Below, piece by piece: positions 23,074 through 34,679 of a stretch of DNA of 64,000 bases. The notes beneath the pieces were generated by a model. It saw nothing but the letters and a program-made list of their open reading frames with translations, made no database searches and was not told the DNA's origin. The stretch covers positions 51,068,363-51,132,362 of the forward strand of contig CM036756.1 of NCBI GenBank assembly GCA_020796225.1, read 5' to 3'. The stretch comes from Arion vulgaris (Eukaryota; Mollusca; Gastropoda; Stylommatophora; Arionidae). Position 1 is the stretch's first letter. Each line of letters begins with the position of its first letter. The translations under genes were made by a program, and so were the position numbers.

Positions 23074-24629
23074 AGAACAAATTAGACAGTGTTAATGTTG
23101 AAAATGAAAAGTTAAAACATTCACTAGACATTCATAAACAGTTTGCTCCATCAGATCACAAACTTGAGATACATGTTCCAGTTTCTGATCGACTATCAAA
23201 ATTTACACCATCAGCTATTTCAACCATCGTAATGACAACAGAAAAGCTGACTTCAATTGAGACGGCAGTTCAGTCATCAGATGAGTCATCGTTGATCTCT
23301 GAAGTTGACACTATAACTGCATCCGCTGCTTCATGCCCTGCACTGTCTACCACGCAGTCGTCATGGTTTCTATCTTCTTCATCTTACTCAGCTGCATCAA
23401 TACCATCGACTCTTGTTGTCCATCCAAACATCACTATATTGCCTTCTAATATTGGATCATCTTCACCGATTTTGACATCTGCAGCATCCCTTACACGATG
23501 CTCTGCTCCAGTTGCAGCATCATATGGAGTTACTTTGATCTTGCCAGTAAAAACTACTATGCCTGTAACATGTACAACAACTACAACTACTCCAACAATT
23601 TCTCATAGATCTGTGGTTGCATCTCCATCTTCGATATCATCCATAACAACAGATATTTCAATGATAGAAAAGAGTTTGTCTAAGAGTTTAGTATATTCAA
23701 TATCCCCAAGTCTGCCAGACTCCAAAGTCTTGTCTTCAAATGTCCCTTCGAAATTAGCAGCATCATTGTGTGTGTCATCAAACGGATCGTCAGAAGTTAA
23801 ACCAAGAAAGAGTTCTTCCATAACAGTAACTCCCACAAGCAGTAAATCTACAGAAAGTGTCAATACCTTTCTTCATATACCATCCACAAAGATATCTCTC
23901 TTGAAGCAACCACAATACAAAACGCATCGTGGATCCGCTGACGTATGTTCTACAGAACTCACAGCGTCCAAAGTAACAATCAAACTGGATAACTTTATAT
24001 ATGATGTGAAATCAACAGAAAATGAACTGCTTGATTCGTGCAAAAGTTCTCTAGGTAAAACTTTCATGTCAGAACAGTGTAGATCTCAAATGGACACATC
24101 TTCTAAGAACATGACGGCCATTCATCACCTCCCCAAAACAATATCGCATATCTCCAAAATGTACTCTGTGGCCCGATCTATGAGTTGTTCTTCTTCATCT
24201 TCTAGAACAAAATATAACAGCAGCATTATCCAGACTACAAGAATTAGCAAACTCATTCCTAAATCTAGTTGTATCAACTCTAAGGCTAGTGTCTTTCCAA
24301 AGTCACTTTTGTACCCATCCCCTAGTAATAGTGTTGCACTATCCATGAACTTGTTGCATACGTCGCTATCGCCTCGGTTTCCCAGGCTGGATGTGACAGG
24401 GATCATCAACGGAAGCTCTAGCTATGAGCGTGCATTATTTCCAAACACATCTATCATATCGTCGACGACACTACCACAACAAAAACCTATAAGTGCACCC
24501 AACTCTCATCACAAAACTGCAGCATCTTCTAATCATAACTATAAAGACAACAACAACCGGGTCAGTAAATTCAAACATTACCTCCGTTATCTGCTGCAAA
24601 GTCATGTGTTATTGGGACTACTACACTAA
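23061..24629 (+). CDS. Same protein, segment 3, Ser/Thr-rich
   Basis: Reading returns to the frame of segment 1 within 23061-23073. About 500 codons follow that are extremely rich in Ser and Thr, with Pro, Ala and Val (for example TTTTTPTISHRSVV and SSSSSRTKYNSSI). There is no signal peptide or membrane segment, so a mucin-like secreted protein is less likely than a disordered intracellular one. The frame ends at 24627-24629 in a short sequence unlike the rest, while another frame has been open since 24569. The true path therefore probably shifts in 24566-24600. Confidence 0.5.
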   Translation, partial: RNTVENKLDSVNVENEKLKHSLDIHKQFAPSDHKLEIHVPVSDRLSKFTPSAISTIVMTTEKLTSIETAVQSSDESSLISEVDTITASAASCPALSTTQSSWFLSSSSYSAASIPSTLVVHPNITILPSNIGSSSPILTSAASLTRCSAPVAASYGVTLILPVKTTMPVTCTTTTTTPTISHRSVVASPSSISSITTDISMIEKSLSKSLVYSISPSLPDSKVLSSNVPSKLAASLCVSSNGSSEVKPRKSSSITVTPTSSKSTESVNTFLHIPSTKISLLKQPQYKTHRGSADVCSTELTASKVTIKLDNFIYDVKSTENELLDSCKSSLGKTFMSEQCRSQMDTSSKNMTAIHHLPKTISHISKMYSVARSMSCSSSSSRTKYNSSIIQTTRISKLIPKSSCINSKASVFPKSLLYPSPSNSVALSMNLLHTSLSPRFPRLDVTGIINGSSSYERALFPNTSIISSTTLPQQKPISAPNSHHKTAASSNHNYKDNNNRVSKFKHYLRYLLQSHVLLGLLH

Positions 24630-25201
24630 AGCTAAAGAAATCTCCTGGATCACATGACCATTACATCTTTGCTCCGTTTGATCATTGCGGTTCAGCTACT
24701 CACTCTAGCGGCGAACAGTTCAAATCAAAGGAAGGCAGACATATTAGTTCTCGAATTCCCATCTCACCGACTGCCCATTCAAAAGACCACGTGTATGCAG
24801 AAGTAAGGCAGCGAGTTCCTACCATCAAAATCTCTGACATCAATAGAAGTCCTATTATTGTCGATAGTGGTGCAAACAGCAACACCAACTATTCTCAATA
24901 CAACCCATATAACCAAGCACGTTGAGGGACATCTACATCGGAGAAAGGGTCAGCAGCAATACACAATCACATAGGAAGGGATTTTAACCAGTCTTCGGGT
25001 CGTGGTGACAAATCTTCAACCAGGGACTCTCGACCACCTTCCAGCTCTGAACTGTTGCTAAGTCGGCGCTGGTGTGGATATTCAACTGCTGACTTGCTCT
25101 TTAGTGGCTTCAAACAACCTACACGTCCCAAGTTTAGGGACCTCCATTACGACACGGACGCTATGCCACTAGATAATTTCCAATCCTATTCGAAATCCTA
25201 G
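24569..25201 (+). CDS. Same protein, segment 4, C-terminal region with conserved-looking blocks
   Basis: This third frame reads TLPPLSAAKSCVIGTTTLKL, SHDHYIFAPFDHCG, YAEVRQRVPTIKISDINRSP, one in-frame TGA at 24923-24925, then SRRWCGYSTADLLFSGF and PKFRDLHYDTDAMPLDNF, ending at TAG 25199-25201. These mixed-composition blocks look more like constrained sequence than the low-complexity body and are the best query for identifying the gene. I do not recognise the family. Confidence 0.5.
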
Positions 25202-25929
25202 CATAGTATTATCCATACCCCCATCTTTCCCCGGTGACGTAATTTGTTAAGTGTGTGGTAGACTTGAAAAGAATGACTTGCACAGACCAAAATGATGCAA
25301 TATTTGTATCTATTTGTGAAATGCTCTTGATTATTTTGAAATTTACATTGCCGTAAAAAATAAGCATTGTATCTTTTAGTGAAGTTGTTTTTAAAAAACT
25401 ATTTAAATGTAGTATGTTTTTGTTTGACAAATAATTCTGCACATGTTGTATGTATAGTTGCAGTTACCATACCAGGTTGTGTGAATATATTGTGTCTCTT
25501 TAGTTGTTAGCATCATTGACCTGTTTCTAGTTTACACAGATAACGACCGGTATCGCGCACAAGATGCCACATAAAGGTTAAAGGTTAGCAAAATATGAAC
25601 ACGCCTCGGGCTTTGTGTCTTTTCTCTCCATGTCGTCGATATCTGCAATGCTATGTACAGTAGTGATATTCAGTTTGCCATTGTCTGCTACTGTGTTCTG
25701 TTGCAGGAAATGACTCTATTTGTATACATGTGCGACATTCTAGATACACACGCACATTCTTATCCTTGTTTGAATTGTATGCTACTTAAGTTATTTCTTC
25801 TGACCTGCTTGACAGATATTTCTTGACAACTAACTCGTGAGAACATCATTCTCAGAATGAGCCATGTACGGTAGAGATCTTGTATTGTTATATACGGGTT
25901 CAAAGGTGCATGAGGGGTGTGCCAGGATT
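25202..25929. other. Probable 3' untranslated or intergenic sequence
   Basis: AT-rich, no open frame of note. No canonical AATAAA polyadenylation signal was found in this stretch. AATATA near 25486 is a possible variant. Confidence 0.4.
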
Positions 25930-26790
25930 AGAGAGCCGGCACTAATCAAGACCATGTATCCCACCTCCACGTGGTGACCCTGGAAACAGACTTTGGTTCC
26001 GGTCTGGCCAAGGGGGTAACAGTGATCAAAGTAGAGCTATTGGTAGTGGTAATGCAAGCACGGAAAAGCAATACGGGTCCGAAAATCCCTGAACATCGCA
26101 CGCATCTCCTGGCCGATGTACGTTAAAATTTGTCCAAGTTCCCAAAATGTAAGATACAGCAGTGTACGAGTCGTCATCGAACAAATGCTAACTACTTCAG
26201 AGTAAATGATAGAATTGGAGGGAATTGACGGAAACGGTGAGGTAGGCACCAGGGCAGAGCGAACACACATGCGGAAGATGTACGGGTGGAACCACATGGG
26301 GCAAAATGAGACAGGCGCGGCAAGTACGGCGGACACGGCAGGCGTGGCAGTCAAGAGGGTGTGCGGACCACATGAATTTGCAGAAAAAAACTTGAAAGCC
26401 CAGCAGACGCGAAGCCAGTGCGCGTTTCCGCTCGTAGGGAACTACTGCTGCTTTGTAGTTTGATTGGGGACAATCAAAGGCTAGCGAAGCAGACCGTACA
26501 CAAAACTGGACGGGCGGCAAACCAAGCTGTCCACAGTCTGTCCATACAAAACGACCGGTTCACTGGGCAGATGGCGCTCATAAGCCGGGTCGCTGCCCTA
26601 AAATAAAATGGCAACCTGCTGCCTTGGAGGTTTGGCTGGAGACAGCAAAGGGCTAATGGAGAGCGAACCCAGTAAACGCTGGTTGAAACACAGCACCGAA
26701 GGATAAGCACCTGAGCTCCAATAGGTACTGAAGGTTGTGCAAGTACATCCGTTCTTGGTGTTTGGCTGTTTATATATCACATTAGAATGA
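25930..26790 (+). mobile_element. Old repeat element, copy 1 (unclassified)
   Basis: It matches, in inverted orientation and with moderate divergence, 32520-33620. Shared blocks include CACCTCCACGTGGTGACCCT, GATTGGGGACAATCAAAGGC, CGTACACAAAACTGGACGG and the TGGCTGGAGACAGC/CAGCTGGGGACAGC region. Gapped resemblance between translations exists, but no known domain. Being followed by RNase H debris at 27090, it may be the 5' region of the same I-type LINE; that link is inference. Confidence 0.6.
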
Positions 26791-26810
26791 TAAAAACGAC
26801 ATAAGAACGA

Positions 26811-26835
26811 TCGATCGATCGATAGAGAGAGAGAA
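26811..26835. repeat. Short ATCG and AG microsatellites
   Basis: Four tandem GATC/ATCG units are followed by (AG)n. The surrounding 26791-27089 has no other feature. Confidence 0.8.
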
Positions 26836-27089
26836 TCGTTATATACTTATATCGCTGATGTCAATCAGTACCGACATTACGAACACTATTCCGTGACAAG
26901 AAATCAAACAGTCAGAATGATACACACACAGATGAAGCTATACAATTAAAGAAATGTTGGGAGAACATAGGATCACCATTACCACTGCGACACACCTGGT
27001 CCAACACCGAGAACTTATGCTTCCCGCAATGCCTCACTTCGTAAGTAGTTAGACAAGATGAGTCAAAGAGGCAAGTGGTGTATATACAA

Positions 27090-27680
27090 CAACTACCAGC
27101 AGCATGACTATGGAGGTTATGGTGGTGACAAAATCCCTGGAGTGGCTACAGACGCATACATTCACTCACGTATGCATGCTCAGCGACTCTGTGAGCATGA
27201 TACAGAAGATCAAGGCCGGTTATTTACGAAGACAGTGGATGCAAGTAATTCAAAACTCGTCAATCCAGATACTTACCTTCATCTTTGTCCCGGGTCACAC
27301 TGGGGTGAAGGGCAATGCGCACTGGCGGGAATGCTATGATTGAGAATGGTCTTTTATGGACAGTAGCGACATCATCAACGCTCTCAGATAAAACATACGC
27401 TCTGAAGATTTCAACGACGAAGATAAAGGGTATTCTCTATCTCGGTTGCGCAAGATGTGCATATCGATAGGTGCGTCAAGACGGGAAAACAACGAGAGAA
27501 ACCCAGTAGATACATCAATCAACCCACAGAACGGGAGTTGTTAGCCTAAACACACTGAACTACATGCTTGGGAGGAGATTGGAGAAATTATGGACATGTC
27601 CGATGTGCGATGAAGATGATCCTATAATGAACAATGAACAAGATGAGGAAGCGGTTTTTTCTTGTAAATGATTGTTTTGA
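27090..27680 (+). mobile_element. RNase H and C-terminal fragment of an I-type LINE
   Basis: In one frame the + strand reads SSMTMEVMVVTKSLEWL, CMLSDSVSMIQKIKAGYLRR and FIFVPGHTGVKGNA. These are the Glu, Asp and His parts of the RNase H domain, lined up with 17613-18444. After frameshifts it gives SRLRKMCISIGASRRENNE and then LNTLNYMLGRRLEKLWTCPM followed by CDEDD, the usual Cys-bearing tail. It lacks the first catalytic Asp and is broken. Confidence 0.8.
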
Positions 27681-27686
27681 TTTCAG

Positions 27687-27766
27687 GAATATGTGAATTT
27701 GTTTCATTGTCAGGAATATGTGAATTTGTTTCATTGTCAGGAATATGTGAATTTGTTTCATTGGGC
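27687..27766 (+). repeat. 27-bp tandem repeat, three copies
   Basis: Three near-perfect units contain GGAATATGTGAATTTGTTTC. The last unit carries the target site of the SINE that follows. Confidence 0.9.
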
Positions 27767-28016
27767 CGCCCGTGTGGTGCGGAGCCCGCAAGGGAATCAA
27801 AGAATAGTAACAATGCGACCTACAAGGCATGTCGTAACAGGCGATTGATGTAGGAACTAGGGAAGCTACCCTAGTAAATAAAAACCTTCGCTGAAATTGG
27901 ATGTGCTGCCCTACTTGTAAGCGTATAACTGGCACAACGTACAATCTCTATTAGGCTCAGATCACATACAAATGACAAAGTGGTTAACAAGCTGTCGATA
28001 TGGAGCATTCGAAGAA
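27767..28016 (+). mobile_element. SINE (250 bp), diverged copy
   Basis: The 12-bp direct repeats GTTTCATTGGGC at 27755-27766 and 28017-28028 flank a segment that starts CGCCCGTGTGG, holds the core GCATGTCGTAACAGGCGA and ends GAAGAA. It aligns in order with 57236-57490 and 58660-58906. The start resembles a tRNA A-box (GGCNNAGTGG). The intact duplication with a diverged body suggests a member of an older subfamily. Confidence 0.8.
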
Positions 28017-28145
28017 GTTTCATTGGGCTAACAGTTTCCTAACCATTGTTGTTGTTAGTCACATGTATATGGTAGTCTCTTGGCTGTGCATACTTTACAA
28101 CTAGCTACGTTTATACAACATTTGAGAACCCACAAATTCATTTCT

Positions 28146-28222
28146 GTGTGTGTGTGTGTCGCGCGCAGTGTGTGCGTGCTTGCGTGTGTCGTGCGTGCGT
28201 GTGTGCGTGAGTGAGTGTATCA
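28146..28222. repeat. TG/TGCG-rich microsatellite
   Basis: An impure alternating purine-pyrimidine run built from TG, CG and GTGCG units, a sequence type able to form Z-DNA. Confidence 0.9.
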
Positions 28223-28295
28223 CAAGTCTTTAAATATATTACCACTGATGACACTGATCAGGAGAACAAAATAAAGGCATTCCCTGCTTAAAACA

Positions 28296-28412
28296 CAGTG
28301 GAGTATTACTATACACGAACTTGAATGGAATCTGCAGCGCAAATGGAAAAGGGGACGTCCTAAACAGACACGAAGACGTAATCTTCTTGAGGAACTGAAG
28401 AATGCTCGATCA
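28296..28412 (+). mobile_element. LINE C-terminal scrap
   Basis: The + strand reads LEWNLQRKWKRGRPKQTRRR and LLEELKNARS-stop. KRGRPK followed by an Arg/Trp-rich stretch is the usual end of CR1/RTE-like LINE proteins. It abuts the 34-bp satellite. Confidence 0.65.
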
Positions 28413-28416
28413 TGAC

Positions 28417-31400
28417 GTCTCTCACTATAATATTAACACAGACAGAACTAGTCTCTCACTGTAACACTAACACAGACAGAACTAGTCTCTCACTATAATA
28501 TTAACACAGACAGAACTAGTCTCTCACTATAACACTAACACAGACAGAACTATTCTCTCACTATAACACTAACACAGACAGAACTAGTCTCTCACTATAA
28601 TACTAACACAGACAGAACTAGTCTCTCACTATAACACTAACACAGACAGAACTAGTCTCTCACTTTAATACTAACATAGACAGAACTAGTCTCTCACTAT
28701 AATACTAACACAGACAGAACTAGTCTCTCACTATAACACTAACACAGACAGAACTAGTCTCTCACTATAATACTAACACAGACAGAACTAGTCTCTCACT
28801 ATAATACTAAAACAGACAGAACTAGTCTCTCACTATAATACTAACACAGACAGAACTAGTCTCTCACTATAATACTAACACAGACAGAACTAGTCTCTCA
28901 CTATAACACTAACACAGACAGAACTAGTCTCTCACTATAACACTAACACAGACAGAACTATTCTCTCACTATAACACTAACACAGACAGAACTAGTCTCT
29001 CACTATAATACTAACACAGACAGAACTAGTCTCTCACTATAACACTAACACAGACAGAACTAGTCTCTCACTTTAATACTAACATAGACAGAACTAGTCT
29101 CTCACTATAATACTAACACAGACAGAACTAGTCTCTCACTATAACACTAACACAGACAGAACTAGTCTCTCACTATAATACTAACACAGACAGAACTAGT
29201 CTCTCACTATAATACTAAAACAGACAGAACTAGTCTCTCACTATAATACTAACACAGACAGAACTAGTCTCTCACTATAATACTAACACAGACAGAACTA
29301 GTCTCTCACTATAACACTAACACAGACAGAACTAGTCTCTCACTATAACACTAACACAGACAGAACTAGTCTCTCACTATAACACTAACACAGACAGAAC
29401 TAGTCTCTCACTATAACACTAACACAGACAGAACTAGTCTCTCACTATAACACTAACACAGACAGAACTAGTCTCTCACTATAATACTAACACAGACAGA
29501 ACTAGTCTCTCACTATAACACTAACACAGACAGAACTAGTCTCTCACTATAATACTAACACAGACAGAACTAGTCTCTCACTATAACACTAACACAGACA
29601 GAACTAGTCTCTCACTATAATACTAACATAGACAGAACTAGTCTCTCACTATAATACTAACACAGACAGAACTAGTCTCTCACTATAACACTAACACAGA
29701 CAGAACTAGTCTCTCACTATAATACTAACACAGACAGAACTAGTCTCTCACTATAATACTAAAACAGACAGAACTAGTCTCTCACTATAATACTAACACA
29801 GACAAAACTAGTCTCTCACTATAATACTAACACAAACAGAACTAGTCTCTCACTATAATACTAACACAGACAGAACTAGTCTCTCACTATAATACTAACA
29901 CAGACAGAACTAGTCTCTCACTATAACACTAACACAGAACTAGACTCTCACTATAATACTAACACAGACAGAGCTAGTATCTCACTATAATACTAACACA
30001 GACAGAACTAGACTCTCACTATAACACTAACACAGACAGCACTAGACTTTCACTATAACACTAACACAGACAGAGCTAGACTCTCACTATAACACTAACA
30101 CAGACAGAGCTAGTCTCTCACTATAATACTAACACAGACAGAACTAGTCTCTCACTATAACACTAACACAGACAGAACTAGACTCTCACTTTAATACTAA
30201 CACAGACAGAACTAGTCTCTCACTATAATACTAACACAGACAGAACTAGTCTCTCACTATAACACTAACACAGGTAGAACTAGCCTCTTACTATAACACT
30301 AACACAGGTAGAACTAGCTTCTCACTATAATACTAACACAGACAGAACTAGTCTCTCACTATAACACTAACACAGACAGAACTAGTCTCTCACTATAATA
30401 CTAACACAGACAGAACTAGTCTCTCACTATAACACTAACACAGACAGAACTAGTCTCTCACTATAACACTAACACAGACAGAACTAGTCTTTCACTATAA
30501 TACTAACACAGACAGAACTAGTCTCTCACTATAATACTAACACAGACAGAACTAGTCTCTCACTATAATACTAACACAGACAGAACTAGTCTCTCACTAT
30601 AACACTAACACAAACAGAACTAGTCTCTCACTATAATACTAACACAGACAGAACTAGTCTCTCACTATAATACTAACACAGACAGAACTAGTCTCTCACT
30701 ATAACACTAACACAAACAGAACTAGTCTCTCACTATAACACTAACACAGACAGAATTATACTCTCACTATAACACTAACACAGACAGAACTAGACTCTCA
30801 CTATAATACTAACACAGACAGAGCTAGTCTCTCACTATAATACTAACACAGACAGAACTAGTCTCTCACTATAACACTAACACAGACAGAGCTAGTCTCT
30901 TATTATAACACTAACACAGAAAGAACTAGTCTCTTACTATAACACTAACACAGACAGAACTAGTCTCTCACTATAATACTAACACAGACAGAGCTAGTCT
31001 CTCACTATAACACTAACACAGACAGAACTAGTCTCTCACTATAACACTAACACAGACAGAACTAGTCTCTCACTATAACACTAACACAGACAGAACTAGT
31101 CTCTCACTATAACACTAACACAGACAGAACTAGTCTCTCACTATAATACTAACACAGACAGAACTAGTCTCTCACTATAATACTAACACAGACAGAACTA
31201 GTCTATCACTATAACACTAACACAGACAGAACTAGTCTCTCACTATAATACTAACACAGACAGAACTAGTCTCTCACTATAACACTAACACAGACAGAGC
31301 TAGTCTCTTACTATAATACTAACACACACAGAGCTAGTCTCTCACTATAATACTAACACAGACATAACTAGACTCTCACTATAACACTAACACAGACAGA

Positions 31401-31551
31401 ACTAGTCTCTCACTATAATACTAACACAGACAGAACTAGTCTCTCACTATAATACTAACACAGACAGAACTAGTCTCTCACTATAATACTAACACAGACA
31501 GAACTAGTCTCTCACTATAACACTAACACAGACAGAACGAGTCTCTCACTC
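28417..31551 (+). repeat. 34-bp satellite, about 92 copies
   Basis: Head-to-tail units contain GACAGAACTAGTCTCTCACT and ATAA(C/T)ACTAACACA. C/T alternates at one site. Rare variants (CTATTCTC, CTTTAATACTAACATAG, ACTAAAACAG) mark positions and recur exactly 408 bp apart, i.e. 12 units. Units between about 29930 and 31370 are more diverged than those at the left end. Confidence 0.97.
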
Positions 31552-32362
31552 CAAGCTCACGTCAAATTGATTTTCTGTTTTAAAAAAAAATAATAGAAAT
31601 TACTCAAGCAAACAAAATGGTAATGCAATGAACAAAATAGACATTTTATTTGACATGCAATCACAATTTAGAAGCCAATAGGTCTGTCAGTACTCGCAAT
31701 AGATCCACACAGTTTTTCCTGTCAGAACTTAAACTAAATCGACACAAAGTTTTACATCGCATTAGATTCACTCAAAGTCATTCCTGGCAGTAGATTATCT
31801 CCAAATCGTCCCTGTCAGTGCTAGCAGTTGATTCACTCAAAATCTACCCTGTCAATGCCGCGTGTATGGTGTGGACAGAACATTTATTTTGTTTGTCTGC
31901 GAAATGTTTATTATATTTCTCAAATGCATTATTTATGAAATATCTGAACTAAAATCATGTTTTTTTCTGAATTGAAATGATTTTTGTGTTTCTTCAGTAA
32001 AATGTATCAGATGTTTCAGAAATATAATATTTATTGTATTTCTCAACTGAAATGTTGATGTTATTTCACAAATAAAATATTGATGGTATTTCTCAACTCA
32101 GGTATTAATGGTATTTCTCAACTCAAATCTGCATCTATTTTTATTACTTGTGTATTAATATATTTTCCAGATGATTCATCAACAATTTCACCTTATTTTT
32201 ACTTATGACAGATATCTGTATATACATGTAGAGATTATGAAAACTGTCTTGATAATGCGTCTTTAAGTTAGATTTTGAAGTTCAAGGTGATTTGTGATGT
32301 TGAAACATTTTGACGCATTCATCTTTTACTTTTCTTATCTGTTTTTTTTATCTTTCTATTAT

Positions 32363-32394
<32 letters not shown>

Positions 32395-32519
32395 GCGATC
32401 ACCGCTTAAACTGATGTACCAGATTTCCCCATAAATTGTATTCATGTGGAAATCTGATTCATGCTGCCTTAGAATGGGTGGGTTTCGTCACATCTTTAGC
32501 GCCATTTAGAGCTCTGGTG
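31552..32519. repeat. AT-rich DNA with weak tandem repeats and a (CT)n tract
   Basis: 31700-31870 holds loose repeats of a CCTGTCAGT...CACTCAAA motif. 31900-32130 holds decayed units around ATTTCTCAACT(C/G)AAAT. A (CT)n tract lies at about 32363-32397. No gene seen. Confidence 0.6.
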
Positions 32520-33620
32520 ATTATTCATCCGCGAAGTGTCCGGTTTTAGCTAGCGTTTACTGGATTCCCTCTCCGTCAGCCTTGCGCTGTCCCCAGCTGA
32601 CCTGCAAGGCAGCAGGCTATTATTTTCTGTTAGGGTAGCTACCCTTAGACAACCTACCCTCCCGGGTTGTTGAGCGTCATCTGTCCAGGTTATCGGTCTT
32701 TTTTTGGATCACTTTGTTTGCCTGCCGTCCAGTTTTGTGTACGGTTTGCTCCACTAGCCTTTGATTGTCCCCAATCGAACTACAAGGCAGTAGTAGTTTT
32801 CTGCGAGGGGAAGCGCGGTTATTGTTCTCTGGATGGAGACCTATCTTCGAGGCTCGTCACCATTTTGCTCACCTCAAGTTTCTTTTAGGTGTCCCTTTCT
32901 GCTTGTGCCCTCGTCCACCGACTGAACCCGCCCCTTTTCTCTTCGTCACTTGTGCTCACATTGTTCTAATGGGCAACACCTTACCAATTTCTATCTCACT
33001 GTGCGCAGTGCACAGTTTCATTCGGTAGGAACGTTTGCACTGGATTCTATCCTCTGTTGGGCTTTCCAGTTTTTCAGCACATTTGGGTGGTCCGCTCACC
33101 CCTACGTTTGCCACGCCTTTTCGTCGCTCCATCATCAGCACCGTGCATGTCTGCTCCACCGGTGGGCTCGCCTGTGTATCGTCCGTATGCGTGTTCGCTC
33201 TACTTTGGTGCCTGCTCATCGTGTTTATCAGGTTTCTCACCATTCTCACATTTACTATGCCTCGAGACTGTCAAGACACGCCACTCTTTTGGGCCCCATC
33301 TCTGGGCTCCGAATTTCGCCCCATGTGGGCCCACGTTTCTTCTCTGGATGCACCTTTATGTTTATTTGTTCAGCTTTTCACATCGGCCTGGAGATACGTG
33401 CATTAATAGTCACTCTGGAATTCTGCACATCTGTGTTGCGAGCGGATCTCATCTAACATAACTGCGTCTGCATCATTACTTATACCAGAGTACCTTTCCC
33501 TCGATCCCTACCAGCGTAGCCAAACAGGAACAGTTGTCTGTTTCCAGGGTCACCACGTGGAGGTGGCGTAGGATCTTGGTTAGTGCCAGGTCATAATTCT
33601 GGCGTGACGTTATCCCTATG
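32520..33620 (-). mobile_element. Old repeat element, copy 2 (unclassified), inverted relative to copy 1
   Basis: On the minus strand it follows the same order as 25930-26790, from CACCTCCACGTGGTGACCCT near 33565 to the block AGTAAACGCTAGC near 32560. It is about 250 bp longer than copy 1. Frames on both strands are open for up to 168 codons, but none has a recognisable domain. Confidence 0.6.
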
Positions 33621-33857
33621 CGTCTTTGACCCCTTTCTATTCTCCGATTATAAATTGATATTGTTACTGTTATATATATATTCAATGCTACGAGTTTTCT
33701 ACATGTAGTTCAACTGAAAGTATTGGCATTGTTGTGTGTCAGATTAGCCTAACACGATATCTTTAAAGTGAACAAGAAGCATGTTTGCCTAGCTAGACTG
33801 CTGTATGCTGGGATCACTTTCAACTGCTATGTCTTCGCACGTGTGTGCATATATTTG
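33621..33857. other. Short AT-rich gap
   Basis: No feature recognised, apart from a short (TA)n run near 33671. Confidence 0.5.
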
Positions 33858-34330
33858 CAGAAGGCCCAAGTAAGATGGACCGGTCACTTTGCTCAGATGC
33901 CTGATAAACGCATACCCAAACGAATGATGTATGGCGAACTTGAAGGGAGCAGACGTTCTGCTGGTGCACAAAAAACGCTTCAAAGACACTCTTAAATTGT
34001 CTCTGAAATGCTTCGATATAGACACCACATGCTGGGAATCTCTTTCGCAAGATCGCCAAATGTGGCGCTGTAACAACACAAGAGTAACCCGCATAGCTGA
34101 GAATCACCGTGTCGTTGAGGCACAAAGAAAAGGAGCTGCGCGAAAAGACAGAACACACAACATGCAGATCTCTTACCTTGATCATGTATGTCTCACCTGT
34201 GGTAGGGAATTGTGTTCTCGGATTGGACTCTACAATCATCTCCGCACACACCAGAGAGGGGCAGCAGCACAAGTCCGAGACTGTTGTTATCATCGCTTGC
34301 GATAGACATCTATTACATATTTACACTTAC
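33858..34330 (+). mobile_element. LINE 3' end with zinc-finger-like tail
   Basis: Reading + strand: QKAQVRWTGHFAQMPDKRIP, MMYGELEGSRRSAG, a frameshift, KRFKDTLKLSLKCFDIDTTC, ESLSQDRQMWR, then CLTCGRELCSRIGLYNHLRT with a following His. This is the C-terminal end of the same LINE family as 38436-39791, and ends with a matching CATCGCTTGCGAT block. The Cys2-His motif belongs to the LINE, not to a host zinc-finger gene. The 5' side is truncated. Confidence 0.85.
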
Positions 34331-34493
34331 ATGTATGAAAATATAAACGGTTGGTTGGGTAGTGTGGCTACTTTTATTTATAAAATGTGGAAAATAGCCG
34401 TCTGGGCAAAAATAATAGACTTGCTCTTTAGTGATTTTAAAAAACAAATTCCTACAAATCTTCACCATTCTTAAAATTACATCTGGAAACATT

Positions 34494-34577
34494 GTTGGTT
34501 GCACGAAGTTTGTGGTTGGTTGCACGAAGTTTGTGGTTGGTTGCACGAAGTTTGTGGTTGGTTGCACGAAGTTTGTG
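34494..34577 (+). repeat. 21-bp tandem repeat, four copies
   Basis: Four perfect units contain GTTGGTTGCACGAAGTTTG. The period is a multiple of three, which makes spurious open frames. Confidence 0.95.
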
Positions 34578-34679
34578 CACTTTCCGCTAGGATCTTCATG
34601 TGTAAGAAAGACATCGAGGTTCACATGGATTTTTTTTACCAAAATGCAATGATCCATCAAGTTCCATATAATTCAACTT

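Noticed and set aside
23603..24409. Minus-strand frames rich in Leu/Val/Asp under the Ser-rich region
   Set aside because: They are shadows of the Ser/Thr codons on the + strand.
32667..33461. Overlapping + strand frames of 123-168 codons with Phe/Ser/Leu-rich sequence
   Set aside because: They lie in the antisense of a dispersed element, overlap in all three frames and show no domain.
33931..34305. Host C2H2 zinc-finger gene
   Set aside because: The Cys/His motif is the known C-terminal part of the LINE family also seen at 38436-39791.
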